Position numbers and translations under genes: made by a program | Shown: in pieces, positions 7,947 through 18,302 of the stretch | How positions within the stretch are numbered: position 1 is the first letter of the stretch | Layout: the number at the start of each line of letters is the position of its first letter | The notes under the pieces: generated by a model | Told to the model about the DNA's origin: nothing | Databases searched by the model: none | Seen by the model: only the letters and a program-made list of their open reading frames with translations | From: UBA5336 sp964412785 | GTDB lineage: Bacteria; Pseudomonadota; Alphaproteobacteria; Caulobacterales; Hyphomonadaceae | Direction: 5' to 3' | Assembly (NCBI GenBank): GCA_964412785.1 | Contig: CAYPQD010000014.1 | Location: forward strand, 1-59,129 | Length of the DNA: 59,129 bases

Positions 7947-9326
7947 ATGGCCAAAGCCCTGTCCGTCTTCGTCTGCCAGTCCTGCGGTGCGGTCGCGTCG
8001 AAATGGGCCGGGCGCTGCGTCGACTGCGGCGCGTGGAACACCCTGGTGGAGGAGACCGCAAGCGCCCCGCCGGGCGCGCTGAAACCGGAGACGGGGACAA
8101 GGCGGGGCGCGAGGCGGGCCGACTTCGTCGAACTCAATGGCGAAACCGAGGCGCCCGCTCGGATCGTGCTCGGCGTTGAGGAACTGGACCGGGTGTTTGG
8201 CGGCGGCCTGGTGCCGGCCTCGGCGACACTGATCGGCGGCGACCCCGGGATCGGCAAGTCGACCCTGCTGCTGCAGGTCGCCGCGCGGCTTGCCCGCAAT
8301 GGCCGCTCGGTCGTCTATGTCTCCGGCGAGGAGGCCGCCGCGCAGATCCAGGAGCGCGCCCGCCGGCTCAAGGTGGCCGAAAGCCCGGTGCGGCTGGCAA
8401 CCGAGACAGACCTGCGCAAGATCCTCGCCGCGCTGAAGTCGGAAACCCCCGACCTCGTCATCATCGATTCGATCCAGACCCTGTGGTCGGACGGGTTTGA
8501 GGCCGCACCGGGTTCGGTGACGCAGGTGCGCGCCTGCGCGCAGGAGCTTGTGCGCTGGGCGAAGACGAGCGGCACGGCGGTGATCCTGGTCGGCCACGTC
8601 ACCAAGGAGGGCCAGATTGCCGGCCCCCGGGTGGTCGAGCACATGGTGGACACCGTCTTCTATTTTGAAGGCGAGCGGGGCCACCAGTTCCGTATCCTGC
8701 GAGCGGTCAAGAACCGATTCGGACCGACCGACGAGATCGGCATCTTCGAGATGCACACCTACGGCCTCGCCCCGGCGAAGGAGCCCTCAGCCCTTTTCCT
8801 GTCCGGCGACAGCGAAGGCGAGGCGCCTTCGGGCGCGGCGGTGTTTGCCGCCATGGAGGGCTCGCGCCCCGTGCTTGCCGAGGTGCAGGCCCTCGTTGCG
8901 CCGGCGGGGCACGGCACGCCGCGCCGCTCGGTCGTCGGCTGGGACGGCAACCGGCTGGCCATGGTGCTCGCCGTGCTGGAAGCGCGCTGCGGCGTCTCGC
9001 TGGCCGGACGGGATGTCTACCTGACGGTTGCCGGCGGCTACCGGATCACCGAACCGGCTGGCGATCTCGCAGCGGCGGCGGCCCTGCTCTCCTCGATCGG
9101 CAACACCCCGGCGCCGCGGGCGGTCTGGTTCGGCGAGGTCGCCCTGTCCGGTGCGATCCGCCCGGTGGCGCGCATGGATCAGCGCCTGAAGGAGGCGGGG
9201 CGGCTCGGCTTCGAGGCCGCCTACCTGCCCGATGGCAGCGTCACCGCACCTGCCGGGTTGACGGTAACACCAATAAGGCGCCTTTCTGAGCTTGTCGCCC
9301 GCCTCGCCCCGGACCCTGACGCATGA
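7947..9326 (+). CDS. radA: DNA repair protein RadA (Sms)
   Basis: RecA-like ATPase of 459 residues that acts in recombination intermediates and branch migration. An N-terminal four-cysteine zinc finger (CQSCGA ... CVDCGAW, residues 10-30) is followed by Walker A GGDPGIGKSTLL near residue 95, the RadA-specific KNRFGPTDEIG motif, and a C-terminal Lon-protease-like domain (GRDVYLTVAGGYRITEPAGD). All expected parts are present. It overlaps cvpA by ATGA. A structured repeat ends 12 bases before its start. Confidence 0.97.
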   Translation: MAKALSVFVCQSCGAVASKWAGRCVDCGAWNTLVEETASAPPGALKPETGTRRGARRADFVELNGETEAPARIVLGVEELDRVFGGGLVPASATLIGGDPGIGKSTLLLQVAARLARNGRSVVYVSGEEAAAQIQERARRLKVAESPVRLATETDLRKILAALKSETPDLVIIDSIQTLWSDGFEAAPGSVTQVRACAQELVRWAKTSGTAVILVGHVTKEGQIAGPRVVEHMVDTVFYFEGERGHQFRILRAVKNRFGPTDEIGIFEMHTYGLAPAKEPSALFLSGDSEGEAPSGAAVFAAMEGSRPVLAEVQALVAPAGHGTPRRSVVGWDGNRLAMVLAVLEARCGVSLAGRDVYLTVAGGYRITEPAGDLAAAAALLSSIGNTPAPRAVWFGEVALSGAIRPVARMDQRLKEAGRLGFEAAYLPDGSVTAPAGLTVTPIRRLSELVARLAPDPDA

Positions 9327-9868
9327 CCGAAGCGCTGACCGCATTCGATGCGATCGCCCTCACCGTAATTGTCCTGTCCACCCTGATGGGACTGGCGCGC
9401 GGATTTGTTCGCGAACTGGCGACACTCGGAGCGTTCATCGCCGCGCTGGCAACGGCTTTCTATGCCCATCGCTATCTGCGCGACCCGCTGTCTGCGCAGC
9501 TTCCCGGAACGCTGCCGCCCTGGAGCGCGGACGCGGTGATCATCCTGTCGGCCTTTCTGCTGGTCTATGTGGTGATCGCCTGGCTCGGCCAGCGGATCGC
9601 CCGCAACATCCAGGGCCGCGACGGCGTCGGCCTGCTGGACCGGCTGGCCGGCATCGCGTTCGGGCTGGCCCGCGGCGGGGTCGCCATGGTGTTCTTCGTC
9701 TTCCTGATCCAGCTCGGCATCGAGGAAGAGCGCATTCCGCAGTGGATTGCCGACGGCAGCACCTATCCCTACTTCGAGGATGCGGCTGAATACATGAATG
9801 CAAATATTCCGCGACTCGCGTACAATGTGAGCGGCAACACGCCGTTCGATGCCGAGCGGAACCCATAG
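9323..9868 (+). CDS. cvpA: CvpA family membrane protein
   Basis: A 181-residue inner-membrane protein with four predicted helices (AIALTVIVLSTLMGLARGF, LGAFIAALATAFYA, VIILSAFLLVYVVIAWLG, LARGGVAMVFFVFLIQLG) and a polar C-terminal tail. The GLARGFVREL segment near the N-terminus is typical of CvpA, a family linked to colicin V production and, in several bacteria, envelope robustness. It is translationally coupled to radA and lies directly before purF, the same cvpA-purF pairing known from enterobacteria. Confidence 0.9.
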   Translation: MTEALTAFDAIALTVIVLSTLMGLARGFVRELATLGAFIAALATAFYAHRYLRDPLSAQLPGTLPPWSADAVIILSAFLLVYVVIAWLGQRIARNIQGRDGVGLLDRLAGIAFGLARGGVAMVFFVFLIQLGIEEERIPQWIADGSTYPYFEDAAEYMNANIPRLAYNVSGNTPFDAERNP

Positions 9869-9905
9869 GCGCGCGTGCCGGAAAGACCTTGAGGAGGCTC
9901 GTGGC

Positions 9906-11357
9906 ATGAAGTGGGACCGCGATGACGACAAGCCCCGCGAGAAATGTGGCGTGTTCGGCGTGTTCGGTCATCCCGAAGCCTCGCTGCTGACCGCGCTCGG
10001 CCTGCATGCCCTGCAGCACCGCGGACAGGAAGCCTGCGGCATCGCCACGTTTGACGGCGGGCGCTTTCACAATGAGCGTCATCTCGGCCTGGTCGGCGAC
10101 CATTTCGTCGGCGAGGACATGATGGTGCGCCTGCCTGGCAGCCTCGCGATCGGCCACAATCGCTATTCCACGACAGGCACCACGGTGCTGCGCAATGTCC
10201 AGCCCCTGTTCGCCGACACCGCCTTTGGCGGCATTGCAATCGCCCATAATGGCAACCTGACCAATGCCCGTGCGATCTACCGCAGGCTTGTCAAGACCGG
10301 GTCGATCTACCAGTCGACCATGGATTCAGAAGCGGTGTTGCAGCTGGTCGCCCGCAGCCCCTTCGCTGAGGTGGTCGACCGGATGATAGACGCGATCCGC
10401 CAGATCGAGGGCGGCTATGCCATCATCGCAATGACTGACCGCCACCTGATCGGCGTGCGTGACCCGGTGGGGCTGAAGCCGCTGGTGCTTGGCCGGCTGG
10501 GGACGGGCTACATTCTCGCCTCGGAGACCTGCGCGCTCGACATCATCGGCGCGGAATTCATCCGCGAGGTCGATAATGGCGAAATGATTGTGATCACCGA
10601 GAAGGGCGTGCAGAGCCTGCGCGTCTTTCCGCCACGGCCGGCGGCGCTCTGTGCATTCGAGTATGTCTATTTCTCGCGGCCTGATTCGATCGTGCAGGGG
10701 CGCAGCGTCTATGAAGTGCGCCGGCGCATGGGCCGGCGGCTGGCCGAGGAGACGCCGGTCGGCGCCGACGTCGTGGTGCCGGTGCCCGACAGCGGCGTGC
10801 CGGCGGCGATCGGCTTTTCGGAGCGTTCCGGCATCCCGTTCCAGCTCGGCATCATCCGCAGCCACTATGTCCACCGCACCTTCATCGAGCCGGCGCAAAT
10901 CGACCGCGACCTTGCCATCGCCAAGAAGCATTCGCCCAACCGGGCGGTGCTGGAGGGCCGGCGGGTGATCCTCGTCGATGATTCCATCGTGCGCGGCTCG
11001 ACGTCACGCAAGATCGTCAAGATGGTCCGAGAAGCCGGCGCGCGGGAGGTGCATTTCCGCTCCGCCAGCCCGCCGATCACCCATCCCGACTTCTACGGCA
11101 TCGACCTTGCCGAACGCTCAGAACTGCTGGCGGCCGACCACACGCTGGCGGAGATGGAGGCGGAACTGAATGTGGACAGCCTCGGCTATCTGTCTATCGA
11201 TGGGCTTTATGACGCGATTGGCGGCCTGCGCCGGGATGCGGACCGTCCGCAATTCTCCGACCACTGTTTCACCGGCGACTATCCGACCCCACTGACCGAC
11301 CATTCCGCCTGCGCCAGCGAGAAGGACTTCCAGCTCTCGCTGCTGGACGAGACATGA
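9906..11357 (+). CDS. purF: amidophosphoribosyltransferase
   Basis: First committed enzyme of purine synthesis, converting PRPP and glutamine to phosphoribosylamine. The 483-residue product has a 13-residue propeptide before the Ntn-hydrolase nucleophile in EKCGVFGVFG, a glutaminase domain, and a C-terminal phosphoribosyltransferase domain with the PRPP loop VILVDDSIVRGSTSRK. Cysteines including the late CFTGDYPTP motif match the Bacillus-type enzyme that carries a 4Fe-4S cluster and is made as a proenzyme. The start at 9906 has GAGGAG nine bases upstream; an earlier ATG would overlap cvpA. Confidence 0.97.
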   Translation: MKWDRDDDKPREKCGVFGVFGHPEASLLTALGLHALQHRGQEACGIATFDGGRFHNERHLGLVGDHFVGEDMMVRLPGSLAIGHNRYSTTGTTVLRNVQPLFADTAFGGIAIAHNGNLTNARAIYRRLVKTGSIYQSTMDSEAVLQLVARSPFAEVVDRMIDAIRQIEGGYAIIAMTDRHLIGVRDPVGLKPLVLGRLGTGYILASETCALDIIGAEFIREVDNGEMIVITEKGVQSLRVFPPRPAALCAFEYVYFSRPDSIVQGRSVYEVRRRMGRRLAEETPVGADVVVPVPDSGVPAAIGFSERSGIPFQLGIIRSHYVHRTFIEPAQIDRDLAIAKKHSPNRAVLEGRRVILVDDSIVRGSTSRKIVKMVREAGAREVHFRSASPPITHPDFYGIDLAERSELLAADHTLAEMEAELNVDSLGYLSIDGLYDAIGGLRRDADRPQFSDHCFTGDYPTPLTDHSACASEKDFQLSLLDET

Positions 11358-12055
11358 GTGCGGCGCGCCTCACCCTGGTGACCGGCGCCTCGCAGGGCAT
11401 AGGCCGGGCCGCGGCCCTGGAACTGGCCCGGCGGGGGCATCACGTGATCGGGGTGGCGCGTTCGAAGAAGGCGATGGAGTCGCTTGATGACGCGATCCGC
11501 GCGGCCGGCGGCGCGGCGACCTTTGCGCCGATGGACCTGAAGGACGCCGCCAGCATCAACGCGCTTGGCCTGATCCTGCACCAGCGGTTCGGCCGGCTCG
11601 ACGGGCTCATTGCCAATGCCGGCATCCTCGGCACTCTGGGACCGGTCGCCTCGGTCGGGCCGGGGAGTTTCGACGAGACACTCGCGATCAATCTCACCGC
11701 CAATTTCCACCTGATCCGCGCGTTGGAGCCGCTGCTGAAGGCGAGCGAAGCCCCACGGGCAGTATTCGTGACATCCGGCGTGGTTCCGCGCCCGCGCGCC
11801 TTCTGGGGCCCTTACCAGGCGTCCAAGGCGGGACTGGAGGGCCTCGTCATGGCGTGGGCAGACGAGATGGAGAATCTCCGCTTCAAGGTGAACCTGTACG
11901 ACCCGGGCGCCACGCGGACCGCGATGCGCGCCAGGGCCGTGCCGGGCGAGGACCCGATGAGCCTGCCGGCGCCGGACGAGGTTGCCGGGCCGCTCTGTGA
12001 CCTCGTCGAGGCGGCAGAGGCCCGCACGGGGCAGCGTGTCGCGTTCCGCAACTGA
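11354..12055 (+). CDS. SDR family oxidoreductase
   Basis: A 233-residue classical short-chain dehydrogenase/reductase. The nucleotide-binding TGASQGIGRA motif is at residues 7-16, NAGILGTLG follows near residue 80, and the catalytic YQASK is near residue 155, with the supporting serine region VTSGVV before it. The substrate cannot be told from sequence. It overlaps purF by ATGA and probably shares its transcript; the same purF-SDR pairing is found in Caulobacter relatives. Confidence 0.9.
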   Translation: MSAARLTLVTGASQGIGRAAALELARRGHHVIGVARSKKAMESLDDAIRAAGGAATFAPMDLKDAASINALGLILHQRFGRLDGLIANAGILGTLGPVASVGPGSFDETLAINLTANFHLIRALEPLLKASEAPRAVFVTSGVVPRPRAFWGPYQASKAGLEGLVMAWADEMENLRFKVNLYDPGATRTAMRARAVPGEDPMSLPAPDEVAGPLCDLVEAAEARTGQRVAFRN

Positions 12056-12112
12056 GACGGCGAGGCAACAGGGGGCTGCCTTACGGCGGCGAAGCGCGCT
12101 AAGTCTGCGGGC

Positions 12113-14953
12113 ATGTCGCCGCCTGCCCCAACCCTCAAGGACCCCGCGCGACGGCGCCGGCTGTCGCCGCCGCCGCCCTGGCGGCTTGACAACATCATCG
12201 ACGGACGGGCGCTGCGGGTGAACCTCACCACCGCCTACATGGACAATCTCGGCAATGAACAGGCCGCGCGCACGCGTGCACTCGACCTCCTGCACGGCGC
12301 CCTGTTCCGTGGCCGGATGATCGCCCAGGAGCGTCTCGATCAGGGTGCCGAGGGGCTCGACACGGCCCGCCTGCTCGGCGCCGTCGCCGACGAGGTGATC
12401 GCCGCGCTGTACGACTATACCCGCACTCATGTGTTCCGCGCCCACAACCCGACCCTGGCAGAACGGATGAGCATCTGCGCCAGCGGCGGCTATGGCCGCG
12501 GCGTGCTGGCGCCCTCTTCCGACATCGACCTGCTGTTCCTGCGTCCCTACAAGGCGAGCGCCCATGCCGAGAGCGTGATCGAATACATGCTTTATGCGCT
12601 GTGGGACATGGGGCTGAAGGTCGGCCATGCCTTCCGCTCGCCGGAGGACTGCGTGCGCCTCGCCCGCGAGGACGTCTCGATCAAGACCTCGCTCCTCGAC
12701 ATGCGCCTGATCGCCGGTGATGCGGACCTGTTCGGGGACGTCACCGCCCGCTTTCAGAAGGACTGTGTGACCGGGCGCGATGCGCAATTCATCGCCGACA
12801 AGCTTGCCGAGCGTGACGCCCGTCATGCCCGCCAGGGCGACAGCCGCTATGTGGTCGAGCCGAACGTGAAGGAGGGCAAGGGCGGGCTGCGCGACCTGCA
12901 GACCCTCTACTGGATCGTCAAGCACATGCATGGCGGGGTCACCCTTGAGGACGTGATGGGCCATTCGGTGCTGACCGGCCATGAATACCATGTGTTCATT
13001 CGCGCGGCGCGCTTCCTGTGGACGGTGCGATGCCAGCTCCACTTCATCACCGGCCGAGCCGAGGAACGACTCAATTTCGACCTGCAGCCGGAGATCGCCG
13101 CCCGGCTGGGCTATCGCGACCGCGGCGACCAGCTCGGCGTGGAACGCTTCATGAAGCGCTATTTCCTGGTGGCGCGCGATGTCGGCGGGCTCACCCGCAT
13201 CCTCGCGGCAAAACTGGAAGCGCAGCAGAAGAAGACGCCCGAGGGCGTGCGCCGCTTCCTTCCGGTTCGCCCGCCAAAGCCGATCGACGAGACCGATTTC
13301 GTCGTCGATGGCGGCCGCGTGTCGGTGCAGGACCGCGCGCGGCTGATCGACAAGCCGGTCAACATGCTGCGAATCTTCACTGTTGCCGACCGGCTGGGCC
13401 TCGACATCCACCCGAACGCGCTGAGCGTGATCACCCGGCAGCTGCGCGCCTTCACACCGGACATGCGCGAGAGCGACGAGGCGCGCGAGGCGTTCTTTGA
13501 CGCGCTCCTGGAGACCGGCCAGCCCGGCGAGACCCTGCGGCGGATGAACGAGGCCGGTATTCTTGGCCGCTTCCTGCCGGAATTCGGCGGCATCGTTGCC
13601 CAGACCCAATTCAACATGTACCACCACTACACCGTGGATGAGCACACCCTGCGCGCCGTCGACACCATTGCAGAGATCGAGCGCGGCGAGAGCAGCCGTC
13701 ACCCGCTGGCGAGCGAAATCTTCCGCATCCTGTCGCACCGGCGTGCGCTCTATCTCGCCATGTTGCTGCACGACACCGGCAAGGGCCGGGGCGACCAGCA
13801 GGTGGAAGGCGCGAAAACGGCGGCGGCGGCATGCCGGCGCCTCGGCCTGCCACCGGCCGAGGTCGACCTCGTCGCCTGGCTGGTCGGCCACCACCTGGTC
13901 ATGAGCGAGACGGCACAGACCCGCGATATCGGCGACCCGCGCACGGTCGCTCGTTTTGCCGGGGAGGTCGGCTCGCTGGACCGGCTACGGCTTCTCTACA
14001 TTCTGACAGTGGCAGACATCTGCGCTGTCGGACCGAATGTCTGGAATGCGTGGAAGGGCCAGCTGCTTGCCGACCTGTATCGCAACACCGCCGCGGCGCT
14101 GCGCGGCGGTCGGGCTGACGAGCGCGGGGTCCAGGCGGTGCTGGAAGCGCGCGCTGAAAGCCGCCGTGAGACGCTGGTCGATCGGATCGGCGCGCTGCCG
14201 CAGCTGATGCTGAGCCTGGAACCTGCCTACTGGACCGGCTTCGAGCCCGGCGATCTCGCCTGGCATGCACGCCTGCTGGAGGAGGCGCCGGCCGCACCGA
14301 TTGTGCGCGCAGAGCCGCGTGAGGATGGTGGCGCGGTCGTCGTGTTCGTCTCCGGGCCGGACCGCGTCGGCCTGTTTGCCGACCTGGCCGGGGTGATGGC
14401 GAGCGAGGGCGCCAACATCGTGCAGGCGCAGGTCTTCACCAGCCGTGACGGCACCGTGCTTGACGTGTTCGTGCTGCAGAACGAGCGCGGTGAGGCGTTC
14501 GCCGGCGGTGAGCGTGACCGGCTGGACCGGCTGGAGGCCGGCATTCGCAGCGCGCTGATGGGCTCCGGCGGCGTCGGCCAGATCCGCAGCCCGCTAAACC
14601 GGCGCCATGCCGCCTTCCTGATCGAGCCGCTGGTGGAGGTGCGCAATGACCTCTCCGCTGAGCATACCGTGATCGAGGTGACCGCGCGCGACCGGCTTGC
14701 GCTCCTGCACGACGTCGCCCAGTCGCTGGCGGCAGAGGGCCTGTCGCTGACGTCGGCGCATGTGGGCAGTTATGGCGAGCGCGTGTTCGACGCGTTCTAT
14801 GTCCAGTCCGGTGAGGGCGGGAAACTGACGGATCCGGAGGCGATTGCGCGGCTGGAGGCCGCCCTGTTCGAGGTGGTGCGACGGGGCGAGCCGGATGCTC
14901 CCTCGACGCCGGCCCGCACGCTGAAGCGCGCTGCCGCCGTCGACCGGTTCTGA
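12113..14953 (+). CDS. glnD: bifunctional PII uridylyltransferase / uridylyl-removing enzyme GlnD
   Basis: Nitrogen-status sensor of 946 residues that uridylylates PII proteins when glutamine is low and removes the group when it is high. Domains in order: nucleotidyltransferase with ASGGYGRGVLAPSSDIDLLF near residue 120, the GlnD linker with EPNVKEGKGGLRDLQTLYW, an HD domain for the removing activity (HHYTVDEHTLRAVD and AMLLHDTGKGRGDQ), and two C-terminal ACT domains (VFVSGPDRVGLFADLAGVMA and VTARDRLALLHDVAQSLA) that bind glutamine. Length is normal. It is followed 16 bases later by murJ, a common alphaproteobacterial order. Confidence 0.97.
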   Translation: MSPPAPTLKDPARRRRLSPPPPWRLDNIIDGRALRVNLTTAYMDNLGNEQAARTRALDLLHGALFRGRMIAQERLDQGAEGLDTARLLGAVADEVIAALYDYTRTHVFRAHNPTLAERMSICASGGYGRGVLAPSSDIDLLFLRPYKASAHAESVIEYMLYALWDMGLKVGHAFRSPEDCVRLAREDVSIKTSLLDMRLIAGDADLFGDVTARFQKDCVTGRDAQFIADKLAERDARHARQGDSRYVVEPNVKEGKGGLRDLQTLYWIVKHMHGGVTLEDVMGHSVLTGHEYHVFIRAARFLWTVRCQLHFITGRAEERLNFDLQPEIAARLGYRDRGDQLGVERFMKRYFLVARDVGGLTRILAAKLEAQQKKTPEGVRRFLPVRPPKPIDETDFVVDGGRVSVQDRARLIDKPVNMLRIFTVADRLGLDIHPNALSVITRQLRAFTPDMRESDEAREAFFDALLETGQPGETLRRMNEAGILGRFLPEFGGIVAQTQFNMYHHYTVDEHTLRAVDTIAEIERGESSRHPLASEIFRILSHRRALYLAMLLHDTGKGRGDQQVEGAKTAAAACRRLGLPPAEVDLVAWLVGHHLVMSETAQTRDIGDPRTVARFAGEVGSLDRLRLLYILTVADICAVGPNVWNAWKGQLLADLYRNTAAALRGGRADERGVQAVLEARAESRRETLVDRIGALPQLMLSLEPAYWTGFEPGDLAWHARLLEEAPAAPIVRAEPREDGGAVVVFVSGPDRVGLFADLAGVMASEGANIVQAQVFTSRDGTVLDVFVLQNERGEAFAGGERDRLDRLEAGIRSALMGSGGVGQIRSPLNRRHAAFLIEPLVEVRNDLSAEHTVIEVTARDRLALLHDVAQSLAAEGLSLTSAHVGSYGERVFDAFYVQSGEGGKLTDPEAIARLEAALFEVVRRGEPDAPSTPARTLKRAAAVDRF

Positions 14954-14969
14954 GCGCCGCGCCCCCGCC

Positions 14970-16535
14970 ATGAGCCTTCTGCGCAACACCCTCACCCAGT
15001 CGGGCCTGACCCTGGTGAGCCGGGTCCTCGGCTTTGCCCGCGATGTGCTGATTGCTGCGAAGGTCGGCGCCGGGCCCGTCGGCGATGCCTTTTTCGCCGC
15101 GCTGATGTTTCCAAACCTGTTCCGCCGCTTCTTCGCCGAGGGGGCCTTCGCCCAGGCGTTCGTGCCGTCCTATGCGCGCACGATGGAGGCCGAGGGCGAG
15201 GACGCCGCACGCCAGGTCGCCGAGCAGGCGCTTCGCGTGCTCTTCGCGGCCACGGCCGCGCTGGTCATCCTCGCCCAGCTGGCGATGCCGTGGATCATGA
15301 TCGTTTTCAACGGCGCCTATCTGGACCGGCCGGACATCTTCAACCTGGCCGTCCTGCTGACCCAGGTGACGATGCCCTATCTCGCCTTCATGGCGATGGC
15401 CGCGCTGTTGTCGGGGGTGCTCAATTCGGCCGGCCGCTTTGCCCTGTCGGCCGGGGCGCCATCACTGCTCAACATCGCCCTGATCATTGCCGCGCTGGCC
15501 GGTCCGGATGCGCGCACCACCGCCCACTACGCCGCGATTGCGGTGACGCTGTCGGGTGTTGCGCAGGCGGCGCTGCTGTGGTGGGGCGTCCGCCGGCGCG
15601 GGGTTCACCTGTCGCTGATCGGCTGGCCGCAGCTCACCGCGAACGTGAAGCGCATTATCGGGCTGGCGGTGCCGGGCGCGATTGCCGCCTCGGGCATGCA
15701 AATCAATGTCCTGGTCAGCCAGGCGCTGGCCGGTCTCGAAGAGGGCGCGCGCAGCTGGCTGCAATATGCCGACCGGCTCTACCAGCTGCCGCTCGGCATC
15801 GTCGGTGTCGCTGTTGGCGTGGCCATACTGCCGCAGCTCTCGCGGGCCGCCCGCCAGGACGACGCCGCCGGCGCCGGCCGGATGATGGATGACGGCATCG
15901 GGCTGGCCATGGCGCTGACCCTGCCGGCGGCCGCTGCCCTGTTCGTGATGCCGATGACGCTGATCGAGGGATTGTTCGCGCGCGGCGCCTTTACCGCGGG
16001 CGACGCTGCCCAGTCGGCCGCCGCCCTGGTCCACTTTGCCTGGGGCGTGCCGGCGTTTGTCCTGATCAAGGTGCTGGCGCCGGGATTCTTTGCCCGCGAG
16101 GACACCCGCACGCCGATGCACTTCGCCCTGCTCTCGGTGGCGATCAACACCGTGCTCGGCGCGGGCCTGTTCTTCTGGTTCCAGGCGGAGGGCCTGTCCG
16201 GCTTTCCCGGCCTTGCCATCGCCACCAGCGCGGCGGCCTGGGCCAATGCGGCGCTCCTCTTCCTGACGCTGAGGGCGCGCGGCTGGTATGTCCCCGGCCC
16301 GCGGCTCGTCTCGCGGCTTGTGCGGACACTGCTGGCGAGTGGCGCAATGGCGGGCGTCCTGGTCGTGCTGATCGCGGAGCGGGCGCGCCTTGGCGCGCAT
16401 TTGCCCGACAGCCGCATGCTCGAAGTGCTGGCGATCATCGCGCTGGGCGGGCTCGCCTATGGCGGTGCAGCGCTGGTGTCCGGCGCGGTGCGTGTGGCGG
16501 AGCTGCGCCGGCTGGTGCGCCGGCGTGCGGGATGA
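14970..16535 (+). CDS. murJ: lipid II flippase MurJ
   Basis: Polytopic MOP-superfamily flippase of 521 residues that moves lipid II across the inner membrane for peptidoglycan synthesis. About 14 hydrophobic segments are evident. Family features include the N-terminal TLVSRVLGFARDVLIAAK, FFAALMFPNLFRRFFAEGAF and the central GLEEGARSWLQYADRLYQLP segment, which carries charged residues lining the cavity. The 16-base gap from glnD suggests one operon. Confidence 0.96.
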   Translation: MSLLRNTLTQSGLTLVSRVLGFARDVLIAAKVGAGPVGDAFFAALMFPNLFRRFFAEGAFAQAFVPSYARTMEAEGEDAARQVAEQALRVLFAATAALVILAQLAMPWIMIVFNGAYLDRPDIFNLAVLLTQVTMPYLAFMAMAALLSGVLNSAGRFALSAGAPSLLNIALIIAALAGPDARTTAHYAAIAVTLSGVAQAALLWWGVRRRGVHLSLIGWPQLTANVKRIIGLAVPGAIAASGMQINVLVSQALAGLEEGARSWLQYADRLYQLPLGIVGVAVGVAILPQLSRAARQDDAAGAGRMMDDGIGLAMALTLPAAAALFVMPMTLIEGLFARGAFTAGDAAQSAAALVHFAWGVPAFVLIKVLAPGFFAREDTRTPMHFALLSVAINTVLGAGLFFWFQAEGLSGFPGLAIATSAAAWANAALLFLTLRARGWYVPGPRLVSRLVRTLLASGAMAGVLVVLIAERARLGAHLPDSRMLEVLAIIALGGLAYGGAALVSGAVRVAELRRLVRRRAG

Positions 16536-16619
16536 TGGGGCGCCGTCGGCGCGTTTGGGCCGCAACTGCCGCTCTCAACGGATGACAAGCCGTGGCAACG
16601 CGCTAAACAGCCCCCTAAC

Positions 16620-17657
<1,038 letters not shown>

Positions 17658-17699
17658 CCCATATCCATTGTGTCCCATATGCGCTCCGGAGGTTCCCAG

Positions 17700-18158
17700 A
17701 TGATCCGCGCTCTCGCCGCCGCCAGCCTGCTCGCGCTGATTGCCTGTAACAGCCCGGCCGAAGCCCCGGCGGGCGATGCGGCCGACATCACCGTCAGCGA
17801 TGCGTTCATCTACCTGCCGATCGCCGGGCGGGACATGACCATGGCCGGCATGACGGTCAGTGCCCCAATGGGCGGCGTGGAGCTGGTCAGCGCCGCCAGC
17901 GACATCGCCGAGACAGTGGAACTGCATATCGTCGTCAACGAGAATGGCCGCAGTGGCATGCGCCGCGTCGAAAATTTGCCGGTGCCGGAGGACGCGCCCC
18001 TGCGCCTCGCCCGCGGGGCACCGCACATCATGATGTTCGGCGTGCGCGATGGGCTGGTTGCCGGCGAGACGCACGCCATGACGCTGACCTTCACAGGGGT
18101 CGGCGATGATCCGCTGGAGATCGAGGTCAAGGCGGAGATTCGCGACATTGACGGCTAG
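17700..18158 (+). CDS. PCu(A)C-type periplasmic copper chaperone, lipoprotein
   Basis: A 152-residue exported protein. The N-terminus LLALIACNSP has a lipobox, so membrane anchoring is likely. The copper-binding pattern is intact: a His in VELHIVV, a Met in RSGMRRVE about ten residues on, and a closing HIM in APHIMMFG about twenty residues later, the H-M-HxM arrangement known in PCu(A)C proteins that supply Cu(I) to CuA or cbb3 oxidases. A cbb3 cluster is present elsewhere in the window. The start at 17700 has GGAGG seven bases upstream; an earlier in-frame ATG lacks one. Confidence 0.88.
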   Translation: MIRALAAASLLALIACNSPAEAPAGDAADITVSDAFIYLPIAGRDMTMAGMTVSAPMGGVELVSAASDIAETVELHIVVNENGRSGMRRVENLPVPEDAPLRLARGAPHIMMFGVRDGLVAGETHAMTLTFTGVGDDPLEIEVKAEIRDIDG

Positions 18159-18302
18159 GGCAGTCTATCGGCGCCGGCTGCAGACCCAAGCGAAGTCACC
18201 GCCGTCTGATCGCAGCAATCGCCGATTAATATTCCGTAAAGGACTTGCTTCGAAGGGCGGCGCAACGCACTCTGAACATGGGTCTCGGGGCGAGGGTGAA
18301 AG

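Noticed and set aside
11279..13894. 871-codon minus-strand open frame
   Set aside because: Antisense to purF end, SDR and glnD, all with diagnostic motifs; no ribosome-binding site or recognisable domain.
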